5,287 bases of DNA from an uncultured Oscillospiraceae bacterium (lineage in GTDB: Bacteria > Bacillota_A > Clostridia > Oscillospirales > Oscillospiraceae): contig CAAGIU010000137.1 of assembly GCA_900770015.1 (NCBI GenBank), forward strand, positions 1 through 5,287, written 5' to 3'. Positions 1 through 5,287 of the stretch are shown piece after piece. The notes under the pieces were generated by a model, which was not told the origin of the DNA, made no database searches, and saw nothing but the letters and a program-made list of their open reading frames with translations. Both the position numbers and the translations under genes were made by a program. Position 1 is the stretch's first letter, and the number at the start of each line of letters is the position of its first letter.

Positions 1-19
1 ACATACGAAGTATCTCATT

Positions 20-145
20 TGATCAACCGATCAATATCGATGCCGAAGGCAATATCGACTTTCCCGTGGGAAAGATATCGATATATCAAAACGATATTTG
101 CTTCGCAATCGATATGTGCATGGCACTCGATATGCGCTGCGGCGC
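20..145. repeat. Nested ladder of short hairpins (structured repeat or leader RNA)
   Basis: This stretch resolves into short hairpins separated by TATCGA/TCGATA spacers that pair with each other. The spacer stems are 34-40 with 127-133 (7 bp, ATATCGA/TCGATAT), 52-58 with 109-115 (7 bp, same sequence) and 75-80 with 92-97 (6 bp), closing an A-rich apical loop at 81-91. Between successive stems sits one side hairpin per arm: 41-51 (TGCC-GAA-GGCA) opposite 116-126 (GTGC-ATG-GCAC), and 59-74 (CTTTCC-CGTG-GGAAAG) opposite 98-108 (TTGC-TTC-GCAA). Outside lie 20-33 (TGATC-AACC-GATCA) and 134-145 (GCGC-TGCG-GCGC), and one more hairpin lies at 3-13. Almost no base between 34 and 133 is left unpaired except in loops. 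It could be a repeated palindromic element or a structured RNA made from the leftward promoter at 213-241. The pairing is read directly; the role is unknown. Confidence 0.7.
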
Positions 146-205
146 AAGAAAGTTTTGCCCCGCCAAATTACAATTTTTACGTGTGACACCCGATTCCAGT
201 GGCTA

Positions 206-241
206 ATGTAGTATTATACTGCAAATATCTTATTTTTGCAA
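206..241 (-). promoter_or_regulatory. Leftward sigma-A promoter
   Basis: On the minus strand a TTGCAA -35 box (236-241, 4 of 6 consensus bases) lies 17 bases from a perfect TATAAT -10 box (213-218), giving an expected start near 206. It sits just past the terminator of the glucosidase gene, so it should begin a new leftward unit whose gene is outside the window. The transcript would run through the hairpin ladder at 20-145 as its 5' leader. Box spacing and sequence are seen directly; activity is inferred. Confidence 0.55.
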
Positions 242-245
242 TAGG

Positions 246-281
246 AAAACCCGGGACGTCCCATGGTTGGGTCGTCCCGGG
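246..281 (-). terminator. Intrinsic terminator of the GH3 gene
   Basis: A 9-bp perfect stem (250-258 with 273-281, CCCGGGACG/CGTCCCGGG) continues past one T/T mismatch into a 4-bp stem (260-263 with 268-271) with a 4-base loop. Read leftward it is followed by TTTTCC, a short U-tract. It begins 8 bases after the stop codon of the GH3 gene. No T-run follows on the plus strand, so it acts leftward only. Confidence 0.75.
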
Positions 282-289
282 GGATGGGT

Positions 290-2449
290 TTATACCAGCC
301 GGAATTCCTTTTCCAGCACGAAATGGTCGGCGTGGCCCACCATCAGCCGGAAGCCGCCGGGCTCGGAAATATGCCTGCCCTCAAAATTCCAGAAGCGCAG
401 CATTTCCTCCGTCACGGGGAAGCGGACGGTCTTCTTTTCGCCGGGGGCAAACGTCACCTTTTGGAAGCCGATGAGCTGCTGAATGGGCCGCACCACCGAG
501 GCCACCAGATCGCGCATGTACAGCTGTACCACCTCGGCGCCGGCCCGGTCACTGTCGTTGCGGAGGGTGATGCTGACCTCCAGGGGCGCAGCTTTGGACA
601 TTTCTTCTGCGGAGAGGGTCATGTCCTCATAGACAAAACGGCTGTAGGACAGGCCGTGGCCGAAGGAGTACAGCGGCAGGGTGGGGCTGTCGATGTAGCA
701 GGAGGCGAACCGGCGCCGCTGGGTGCTGTCTGTCCAATGGGGGCGTCCGGTATTGGGATGGTTGTAGTAGATTGGGCACTGCCCGACGTTGTCGGGGAAG
801 GTCATGGCCAGCTTGCCGCTGGGGTTGGCATCGCCGAAGAGCAACGCCGCCGCAGCATTGCCGCCCTCGGTGCCGGGGAACCACATTTCCAGAATGGCGG
901 GGGCGATTTCGTCCAGCACCTTCAGCACCAGAGGCCGCCCGTTGAACAGCACCACCGCGGTGCTGGGGTTGGCTTCGATGACCCGGCGAGCCAGCTCCTC
1001 CTGAACCCCGGGCAGGCGCAGATCGGTGCGGCAGTTGCCCTCGCCGCTGTAGTCCTCCGGCTCTCCCAGGCAGAGGATCACGGCATCCGCTTCCTTTGCC
1101 AGGGCAACGGCCTCCGGGATGCCGGAGGTGTCGGTATCGTCCCAGGCTTTGCCGCAGCCGGGGGCGGTGGTGATCTTCGCATCCGGCAGCAGCGCGGAAA
1201 CGCCCTCATAGACGCTGACGGTGTCCTCGGCTTTTCCGCAGCAGCTCCAGAAGCCGTTGATCTCGTGACTTTGGGCCATGGGGCCGATGAGGGCAATGGA
1301 TCGGAGTTTTTTGGAAAGGGGCAGCAGACCGTCGTTTTTCAGCAGCACGGCAGAGCCTTCGGCGGCTTTCCTTGCCACAGCCCGGTGCTCCGGGCAGAGG
1401 AACAGGGCGTCGGCGGTTTCCTGATCCGCCCCGTGGTAGGGGTCTTCAAAGAGTCCCAGCTCCTTCTTCAGCTTCAGCACCCGCATAACGGCAGCATCCA
1501 GCTGAGCTTCGGTGAAGGTTCCCTCTTCGATGAGCTGCTTCAGATGGTGGAAGTAGGTGCTGGAGCACATCTCCATGTCGCACCCGTTGGCGAAGCCCAG
1601 CCGGGCGGCCTCCCGCTGATCCGCCGCGATGCCGTGGCTGATCAGCTCCTCCAGGGCGGCATAGTCGCTGATGACCACACCGTCGTAGCCCCACTCATCC
1701 TTCAGGATCTGCTGCATCAGCATAGGGTTGGCAATGGAGGGGATACCGTTGAGGGAATTGAAGGAGGGCATCAGCAGCTTCGCACCGGCATCGATGCAGT
1801 CTTTGTAGGCAGGGAGGTAGTATTCCCGCAGCTCCCGGTTGGAGCACTCCACCAGATTATAGTCCCTTCCCGCCTCCGCGCCGCCGTAGGCGGCATAGTG
1901 CTTGACGCAGGCGGCAAGACGGCCGGGCTTGGCAGGGTCGTCACCCTGAAAACCCCGGATTTGGGCCTTTGCCATGGCGCCGGTGAGCCTGGGCTCCTCG
2001 CCGCAGGTCTCCATCACCCGGCCCCAGCGGGGGTCTCTGGCGTAGTCCACCATGGGGGTGAAGGTGACGTTAATACCGATGGCGGAGGCCTCCGCCGCGG
2101 CGATCCGGGAGCATTCCCCGGCGATGGCGGGGTCAAAGGAGCAGCCCAGGGCCAGGGGGATGGGGTAGATGGTGCGGAAGCCGTGGATCACGTCCATCAT
2201 GAACACCATGGGAATTTTGTGGGGGTCGTTTTCCAGATGGGTATCCTGGATCTGCTTCATTTCCGCCACGTTCTGGAAGTTCAGAACGCTGCCCACCCGG
2301 GCGATATCGGCGTCTGTGAGACCAAGATTTCTCTGGGGGCCGGTGACAATGGCCTGGGTATCCAGGAAGATATTGCCTTCGTACTGGGTCAGCTGTCCGA
2401 TCTTGTCCTCGATGGACATTTGGGAGAGAATTGTCTGAAGCCTGTCCAT
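290..2449 (-). CDS. bglX: Family GH3 beta-glucosidase, BglX type, cytoplasmic
   Basis: This 719-residue enzyme most likely releases non-reducing-end glucose from beta-glucosides or short oligosaccharides; some GH3 relatives prefer xylosides, so the substrate is open. An N-terminal TIM barrel (about 1-340) carries DVIHGFRT (D86, sugar-binding), RDPRWGR (138-144), KHY (183-185) and ISDY (260-263), whose Asp262 is the expected nucleophile. The alpha/beta sandwich domain (about 365-560) has SGEGNCRTD, and Glu470 aligns by motif with the acid/base of E. coli BglX. A fibronectin-III-like domain (about 620-710) closes the protein. Length is normal for the family and all expected motifs are intact. 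No signal peptide is visible, unlike periplasmic E. coli BglX, so it should act inside the cell on imported sugar. The start is set by AGGAGG six bases upstream. It is divergent from the MFS permease gene and ends in its own terminator. The family is firm; the symbol is by similarity to BglX. Confidence 0.95.
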   Translation of the reverse strand: MDRLQTILSQMSIEDKIGQLTQYEGNIFLDTQAIVTGPQRNLGLTDADIARVGSVLNFQNVAEMKQIQDTHLENDPHKIPMVFMMDVIHGFRTIYPIPLALGCSFDPAIAGECSRIAAAEASAIGINVTFTPMVDYARDPRWGRVMETCGEEPRLTGAMAKAQIRGFQGDDPAKPGRLAACVKHYAAYGGAEAGRDYNLVECSNRELREYYLPAYKDCIDAGAKLLMPSFNSLNGIPSIANPMLMQQILKDEWGYDGVVISDYAALEELISHGIAADQREAARLGFANGCDMEMCSSTYFHHLKQLIEEGTFTEAQLDAAVMRVLKLKKELGLFEDPYHGADQETADALFLCPEHRAVARKAAEGSAVLLKNDGLLPLSKKLRSIALIGPMAQSHEINGFWSCCGKAEDTVSVYEGVSALLPDAKITTAPGCGKAWDDTDTSGIPEAVALAKEADAVILCLGEPEDYSGEGNCRTDLRLPGVQEELARRVIEANPSTAVVLFNGRPLVLKVLDEIAPAILEMWFPGTEGGNAAAALLFGDANPSGKLAMTFPDNVGQCPIYYNHPNTGRPHWTDSTQRRRFASCYIDSPTLPLYSFGHGLSYSRFVYEDMTLSAEEMSKAAPLEVSITLRNDSDRAGAEVVQLYMRDLVASVVRPIQQLIGFQKVTFAPGEKKTVRFPVTEEMLRFWNFEGRHISEPGGFRLMVGHADHFVLEKEFRLV

Positions 2450-2455
2450 AATGCG

Positions 2456-2461
2456 CCTCCT
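2456..2461 (-). promoter_or_regulatory. Ribosome binding site of the GH3 gene
   Basis: AGGAGG on the minus strand, six bases before the ATG at 2449. It selects this start over the in-frame Met at residue 11. A TACAAT -10-like box lies at 2477-2482, but no convincing -35 box stands at the right distance, so the promoter of this gene stays unassigned. Confidence 0.8.
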
Positions 2462-2506
2462 GATGATGTTTCATAAATTGTAATGTGCTTATCGGGTTAA
2501 CTCAGC

Positions 2507-2729
2507 AAATTGTAATTTATCGCACTGGCGCGACAGCGCCCTTGGCTCTCCCTTTGGGAGAGCTGTCAGCCGAACAGGCTGACTGAGAGGGTACTCCGTT
2601 TGATGGTTGGGAAGCGTCCATTGGAACGCGGGACCCTCTCAGACTGCCCCATACGGGGCAGCCAGCTCTCCCAAAGGGAGAGCCAAGGTCGCTTCGCTCC
2701 GCAAAAACGATACCGCCAAATTCCAATTT
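2507..2729. repeat. MITE-like palindromic element with 26-bp perfect inverted repeats
   Basis: This element fills most of the glucosidase-permease intergenic region. The core arms, 2540-2565 and 2663-2688, are perfect 26-bp inverted copies, and each is itself a hairpin (GCTCTCCC-TTT-GGGAGAGC at 2545-2563; the same stem with AAA loop at 2665-2683). Inside each arm comes a second hairpin (2566-2582, TCAGCC/GGCTGA; 2644-2661, CTGCCCC/GGGGCAG), then another inverted pair, CTGAGAGGGT at 2583-2592 with its complement at 2633-2642. The centre (2593-2632) has a weak imperfect hairpin. Outermost, AAATTGTAATTT (2507-2518) faces AAATTCCAATTT (2718-2729), which may mark the ends. No transposase frame lies inside, so it would be non-autonomous. 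Its open frames look like chance products of the palindrome. I recall similar CTCTCCC/GGGAGAG elements in gut Clostridia genomes, but this is memory, not a search. Confidence 0.75.
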
Positions 2730-2807
2730 GTCCGCCTGCTGCATAAAACCAATACCTCTATTATGGAGCAATTCCGGGGAAAAAGCAAGAAAAAACGATG
2801 CCATCTG

Positions 2808-2836
2808 ATGACATTGGCGGTGGGATGTGATAGAAT
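2808..2836 (+). promoter_or_regulatory. Sigma-A promoter of the MFS gene, extended -10
   Basis: The -35 box ATGACA (2808-2813, 5 of 6) is 17 bases from the -10 box TAGAAT (2831-2836, 5 of 6), with the extended -10 TG at 2828-2829. The expected start near 2843 leaves a leader of only about 12 bases before the ATG at 2855, so the ribosome binding site would lie almost at the RNA 5' end. The spacer overlaps TTGGCGGT (2814-2821), an inverted copy of ACCGCCAA at 2712-2719, which might be an operator or chance. Confidence 0.6.
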
Positions 2837-2843
2837 ACCATCC

Positions 2844-2851
2844 GAAAGGGG
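2844..2851 (+). promoter_or_regulatory. Ribosome binding site of the MFS gene
   Basis: GAAAGGGG directly precedes the ATG at 2855 with three bases between. It is weaker and closer than the site of the glucosidase gene. The start is supported mainly because the N-terminus that follows is a typical short cytoplasmic tail before the first membrane helix of this permease type. Confidence 0.5.
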
Positions 2852-2854
2852 CGA

Positions 2855-4045
2855 ATGAACTTGAAAAACGCATACAACAAGACGGTGACGGCCTGCTTTG
2901 TGGGCTACATCGTCCAGGCAATTGTCAATAACTTCGTGCCACTGCTGTTTCTGACCTTCCAGAAAACCTACGGCATTCCGCTGTCCCAGATCACGCTGCT
3001 GGTGACCTTCAATTTCGGCATTCAGCTGCTGGTGGATCTGCTGTCGGTGACGTTCGTGGATAAAATCGGCTACCGGGCCACCATGGTGATTGCCCATGTC
3101 ACGGCGGCGCTGGGGCTGACCCTGCTGACCATTCTGCCGGAGGTGATGCCCTCTGCCTTCCTGGGCATCGTGATTGCGGTGATGGTCTATGCCATCGGCG
3201 GAGGATTGCTGGAGGTGGTGGTGAGCCCCGTGGTGGAGGCCTGCCCCTCGGACAACAAGGAGAAGGCCATGAGCATGCTCCACTCCTTCTATTGCTGGGG
3301 TCATGTGGGCGTGGTGATCCTGTCCACCCTGTTTTTCCGGGTGGCGGGCATTGAAAACTGGAAGATCATGGCGCTGTTTTGGGCGCTGATCCCCATTGTC
3401 AACGCGGTTGTGTTCACCAGAGTACCCATTGCCTCGCTGATTGCGGAGGGGGAAACGGGCATGAAGCTCAGGGAGCTGTTCAAACAGAGGATATTCTGGG
3501 TGCTGCTCATCATGATGATCTGCGCCGGAGCCAGCGAACAGGGGGTCAGCCAGTGGGCTTCCGCCTTCGCGGAGCAGGGGCTGGGCATTTCCAAAACCGC
3601 AGGCGACCTGGCAGGACCCATGATGTTCGCCATCCTGATGGGTCTTTCCCGGGCCTTCTACGGCAAGTACGGCGACCGGATCGACCTGGATCGCTTCATG
3701 ACTGCCAGCTGCTGCCTGTGTATCGTGTCCTATCTGGGCGTGTCGCTGCTGCCGGTGCCCGGGCTGAGCCTGGCGTTCTGCGCCCTGTGCGGCCTGTCTG
3801 TGGGCATCATGTGGCCCGGCACTTTCAGCAAGGCGTCCTCTGCGCTGCCCAGGGGCGGCACCGCCATGTTTGCCCTGCTGGCGCTGGGCGGTGACGTTGG
3901 CTGCGGCGGCGGCCCCACGGTGGTGGGCTTTGTCTCCGGCGCCCTGGGGGACAACCTGAAGCTGGGCATCCTGGTGGGGGTGGCTTTCCCGATTTTGCTG
4001 CTCATCGGTATTTTCCTGTGCGCAAAGAACCGGAAAAGGGCCTGA
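2855..4045 (+). CDS. MFS permease, possibly a sugar or glycoside importer
   Basis: This 396-residue protein is an inner-membrane major facilitator superfamily transporter of normal length. About twelve hydrophobic segments are visible, near residues 13-35, 46-68, 75-98, 101-127, 145-164, 169-192, 213-236, 251-270, 281-300, 304-324, 335-364 and 371-390, with the cytoplasmic hinge at about 193-212. A degenerate MFS motif A occurs in the loop after helix 2 (VDKIGYRAT, 68-76), and its second-half counterpart, GKYGDRID (270-277), lies after helix 8. The segment HSFYCWGH (143-150) resembles a motif I associate with fucose/glucose permease-like (FucP/GlcP) families; that is recall, so substrate and coupling ion are not established. 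It is transcribed divergently from the cytoplasmic glucosidase, a context that fits uptake of a beta-glucoside or oligosaccharide. It probably has its own promoter at 2808-2836. No clear intrinsic terminator follows directly. Confidence 0.9.
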   Translation: MNLKNAYNKTVTACFVGYIVQAIVNNFVPLLFLTFQKTYGIPLSQITLLVTFNFGIQLLVDLLSVTFVDKIGYRATMVIAHVTAALGLTLLTILPEVMPSAFLGIVIAVMVYAIGGGLLEVVVSPVVEACPSDNKEKAMSMLHSFYCWGHVGVVILSTLFFRVAGIENWKIMALFWALIPIVNAVVFTRVPIASLIAEGETGMKLRELFKQRIFWVLLIMMICAGASEQGVSQWASAFAEQGLGISKTAGDLAGPMMFAILMGLSRAFYGKYGDRIDLDRFMTASCCLCIVSYLGVSLLPVPGLSLAFCALCGLSVGIMWPGTFSKASSALPRGGTAMFALLALGGDVGCGGGPTVVGFVSGALGDNLKLGILVGVAFPILLLIGIFLCAKNRKRA

Positions 4046-4106
4046 CGAAACGGCCCGGTCAAGGGCGCTTCGCTCCATACCATGTCCAACAAAATACCAT
4101 CCATCG

Positions 4107-4173
4107 GAACACGCAGTTGCCCTACGTGGCGGGAGGCTACCAGTCTCCCGCCACGAAAGACGCCTGCGTGTTT
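4107..4173. repeat. Two-tier intergenic hairpin element
   Basis: An outer 10-bp stem (4107-4116 with 4164-4173, including one G-T pair) and an inner 14-bp stem (4125-4138 with 4142-4155, one G-T pair, triloop ACC) are separated by a symmetric 8 by 8 internal loop. No T-run follows at the proper distance on either strand (the nearest, 4197-4201, is 24 bases away), so it does not look like a classical terminator. It more likely belongs to an intergenic repeat or a structured 3' end of the MFS transcript. Flanking CTTCGCT (4068-4074) and its inverse AGCGAAG (4214-4220) may mark a larger element. The pairing is read directly; function is unknown. Confidence 0.6.
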
Positions 4174-4224
4174 GGCTGCATGGTGAATTGTCTGACTTTT
4201 TGCCAATACGTCCAGCGAAGTAGC

Positions 4225-4257
4225 GAAAAAAGAGAAGCGCCCCGGTCGGGGCGCTTC
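4225..4257 (-). terminator. Intrinsic terminator of the AGCS symporter gene
   Basis: A perfect 10-bp GC-rich stem, GAAGCGCCCC/GGGGCGCTTC (4234-4243 with 4248-4257), has loop GGTC. On the minus strand it is followed by TCTTTTTT, a good U-tract. It starts 15 bases after the symporter stop codon. No T-tract follows on the plus strand, so it serves the leftward gene. Confidence 0.85.
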
Positions 4258-4272
4258 GGGTATCTATGGGGG

Positions 4273-5262
4273 TCAGTTTTTCTCCTGTTCCTCCTGATAC
4301 TCAGGGAAGACGGAGTACATGGGCCTCACATCCTTGCCAAGGATCTTGCGGTCAACATAGTTGACGGTGATGCGGTAGACCAGGCTGCTCAGGCTGATGA
4401 CGCCGATGAGGTTGGGGATCGCCATCAGACCGTTGAAGGTGTCGGACAGGTCCCAGGCCAGGTCCAGGCTCATGGTGGCGCCCACCACGATGAAGACGAC
4501 AAATACCACCTTGTAGCCCATGACGGCCTTGGTGCCGAACAGGTACTCGAAAGCCTTTGCGCCGTAGTGGCTCCAGCCCAGGACGGTGGAGAAGGCGAAC
4601 AGCAGGATGGCAATGGCGATGAACCAGGAACCGAAGGTGCCGAAGCTGCCCTTGAAGGCCTCGGCCACCATGGCGGTCTTGACGGAGTCGGTGAGCATGG
4701 CGCCGGTGTTCAGGTCCACCAGACCGCTGGTGAGGATCACAAGAGCGGTGAGGGTGCAGACGACGATGGTATCGGCAAAGACTTCAAAGATGCCCCACAT
4801 ACCCTGCATCACAGGCTCCTTGACATTGGAGTTGGAATGCACCATAACGGAGGAGCCCAGGCCTGCCTCGTTGGAGAACACGCCGCGCTTCATGCCCCAG
4901 GTGACAGCCATCTTGACGCCGGAGCCGACGATGCCGCCGCCCACGGCCTTGACTGCGAACGCGCCCTTGAAGATAACGGCGAATGCGGGGATGATGTTGG
5001 CTGCGTTCATGATGACGATGACCAGGGCGCCCAGCACATAGGCCACCGCCATGAAGGGAACCAGCTTTTCGGTGACGGAGGCGATGCGCTTCAGGCCTCC
5101 CACCACCACCAGGGCTGCCACGATCATCAGGATCACGCCGGTGACCCATGCGGGAATGCGGAAGGATTCGGTCATGTTGACGGCGATGGAGTTGATCTGG
5201 CTCATGTTGCCGATGCCGAAGCTGGCCAGCACGCAGAAGCAGCTGAACAGCACAGCCAGCAC
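4273..5262 (-). CDS. Sodium:alanine/glycine symporter, AGCS family, 5'-truncated
   Basis: This is the C-terminal 330 or so residues of an inner-membrane amino acid carrier that imports alanine or glycine with Na+. Signature blocks are clear: ASFGIGNMSQ (13-22 of the fragment), GLKRIASVTEKLVPF (56-70), the family hallmark KRGVFSNEAGLGSS (125-138), then QGMWGIFEVFADTIVVCT (153-170), FSTVLGWSHYGAKAFEYLFG (224-243) and DLSDTFNGLMAIPN (271-284). AGCS proteins are usually about 450-490 residues, so roughly 130-150 N-terminal residues and the start codon are missing. The first readable codon, GTG at 5260-5262, is an internal valine, not a start. The cut is caused by the contig ending in adapter sequence, not by a biological truncation. 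The charged tail (EYQEEQEKN) is complete, and the gene has its own terminator. It is convergent with the MFS gene and shows no pathway link to it. The exact amino acid cannot be fixed from sequence. Confidence 0.93.
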   Translation of the reverse strand: MLAVLFSCFCVLASFGIGNMSQINSIAVNMTESFRIPAWVTGVILMIVAALVVVGGLKRIASVTEKLVPFMAVAYVLGALVIVIMNAANIIPAFAVIFKGAFAVKAVGGGIVGSGVKMAVTWGMKRGVFSNEAGLGSSVMVHSNSNVKEPVMQGMWGIFEVFADTIVVCTLTALVILTSGLVDLNTGAMLTDSVKTAMVAEAFKGSFGTFGSWFIAIAILLFAFSTVLGWSHYGAKAFEYLFGTKAVMGYKVVFVVFIVVGATMSLDLAWDLSDTFNGLMAIPNLIGVISLSSLVYRITVNYVDRKILGKDVRPMYSVFPEYQEEQEKN

Positions 5263-5263
5263 G

Positions 5264-5287
5264 AGATCGGAAGAGCGTCGTGTAGGG
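5264..5287 (+). other. Illumina TruSeq adapter remnant (not genomic)
   Basis: The last 24 bases begin AGATCGGAAGAGC and continue GTCGTGTAGGG, the read-through form of the TruSeq universal adapter. Read on the minus strand it is the 3' part of the read 1 primer, ending GCTCTTCCGATCT. It directly replaces symporter coding sequence. The match is exact from memory across the full 24 bases, so chance is very unlikely. Confidence 0.97.

Noticed and set aside
1..150. CRISPR-like array suggested by regularly spaced TATCGA repeats
   Set aside because: Repeats are only 6-7 bases, spacers are themselves hairpins of 11-16 bases, and repeat orientation inverts at the centre. This fits a nested fold, not a CRISPR array.
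263..2476. A 737-codon open frame on the plus strand, covering the whole glucosidase gene in antisense
   Set aside because: Its translation is rich in Gly, His and Gln with no recognisable domain, while the opposite strand encodes a complete GH3 enzyme with catalytic motifs. GC-rich third positions remove stops from the antisense frame.
2477..2505. Possible glucosidase promoter with -10 TACAAT (2477-2482, minus strand)
   Set aside because: No acceptable -35 box at 16-18 bases; the -10-like box may simply be part of the AAATTGTAAT repeat motif.
2760..2788. Possible minus-strand promoter TTGCTT-17-CATAAT upstream of the palindromic element
   Set aside because: The -35 box matches only 3 of 6 bases, and the leader would run about 300 bases through the palindromic element. 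Too weak to annotate.
2517..2921. A 134-codon minus-strand frame across the palindromic element
   Set aside because: It consists mostly of translated inverted repeat and overlaps the permease start and promoter. Similar products are commonly annotated spuriously from such repeats.
4038..4056. GGGCC/GGCCC hairpin overlapping the permease stop codon as a terminator
   Set aside because: Only 5 bp with a 9-base loop and no T-run downstream.
2639..4078. A 479-codon minus-strand frame antisense to the permease
   Set aside because: It is rich in His, Gln, Arg and Gly with no domain, and runs through the MITE-like element. It is a GC-bias shadow of the MFS gene.
3730..4206. A 158-codon minus-strand frame over the permease end and the 4107-4173 hairpin
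   Set aside because: It covers a hairpin repeat and antisense permease sequence, with no domain and no separate coding support.

Overview
The window looks like a contig end from a GC-rich Clostridia genome, probably an Oscillospiraceae/Ruminococcaceae-type gut bacterium. This placement is inferred from the gene families, the strong AGGAGG ribosome binding site, the GC-rich third codon positions and the palindromic intergenic repeats. No marker gene fixes the taxon. The last 24 bases (5264-5287) are not genomic: they match the Illumina TruSeq adapter, so the real sequence stops at about 5263.

Layout: (1) 1-240 has no gene. It holds a dense ladder of short hairpins (20-145) that nests almost without unpaired bases, followed by a leftward promoter (213-241) that would transcribe the ladder as the leader of a gene beyond the left edge. 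(2) 250-281 is the terminator of a leftward gene at 290-2449, a complete cytoplasmic family GH3 beta-glucosidase (BglX type). (3) 2450-2854 is a 405-base divergent intergenic region. It contains a MITE-like palindromic element with 26-bp perfect inverted repeats, then a good sigma-A promoter for the next gene. (4) 2855-4045 is a rightward MFS permease. (5) 4046-4272 is a convergent intergenic region with a long two-tier hairpin and a leftward terminator. (6) 4273 to the genomic end is a leftward sodium:alanine/glycine symporter (AGCS family), cut at its N-terminal side by the contig end.

Functionally, the glucosidase has no signal peptide and so needs imported substrate. The divergent MFS permease is the obvious candidate importer of a glycoside or sugar, but that link is inference and no regulator is present. 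The amino-acid symporter is a separate unit with its own terminator. The three intergenic regions carry different palindromic elements that share short sequences: an AAATTACAATTT border motif, an 11-mer CGCTTCGCTCC, and a CRTCCATYGGAAC core. This suggests a related set of modular non-coding repeats, and these are the most unusual content of the window.
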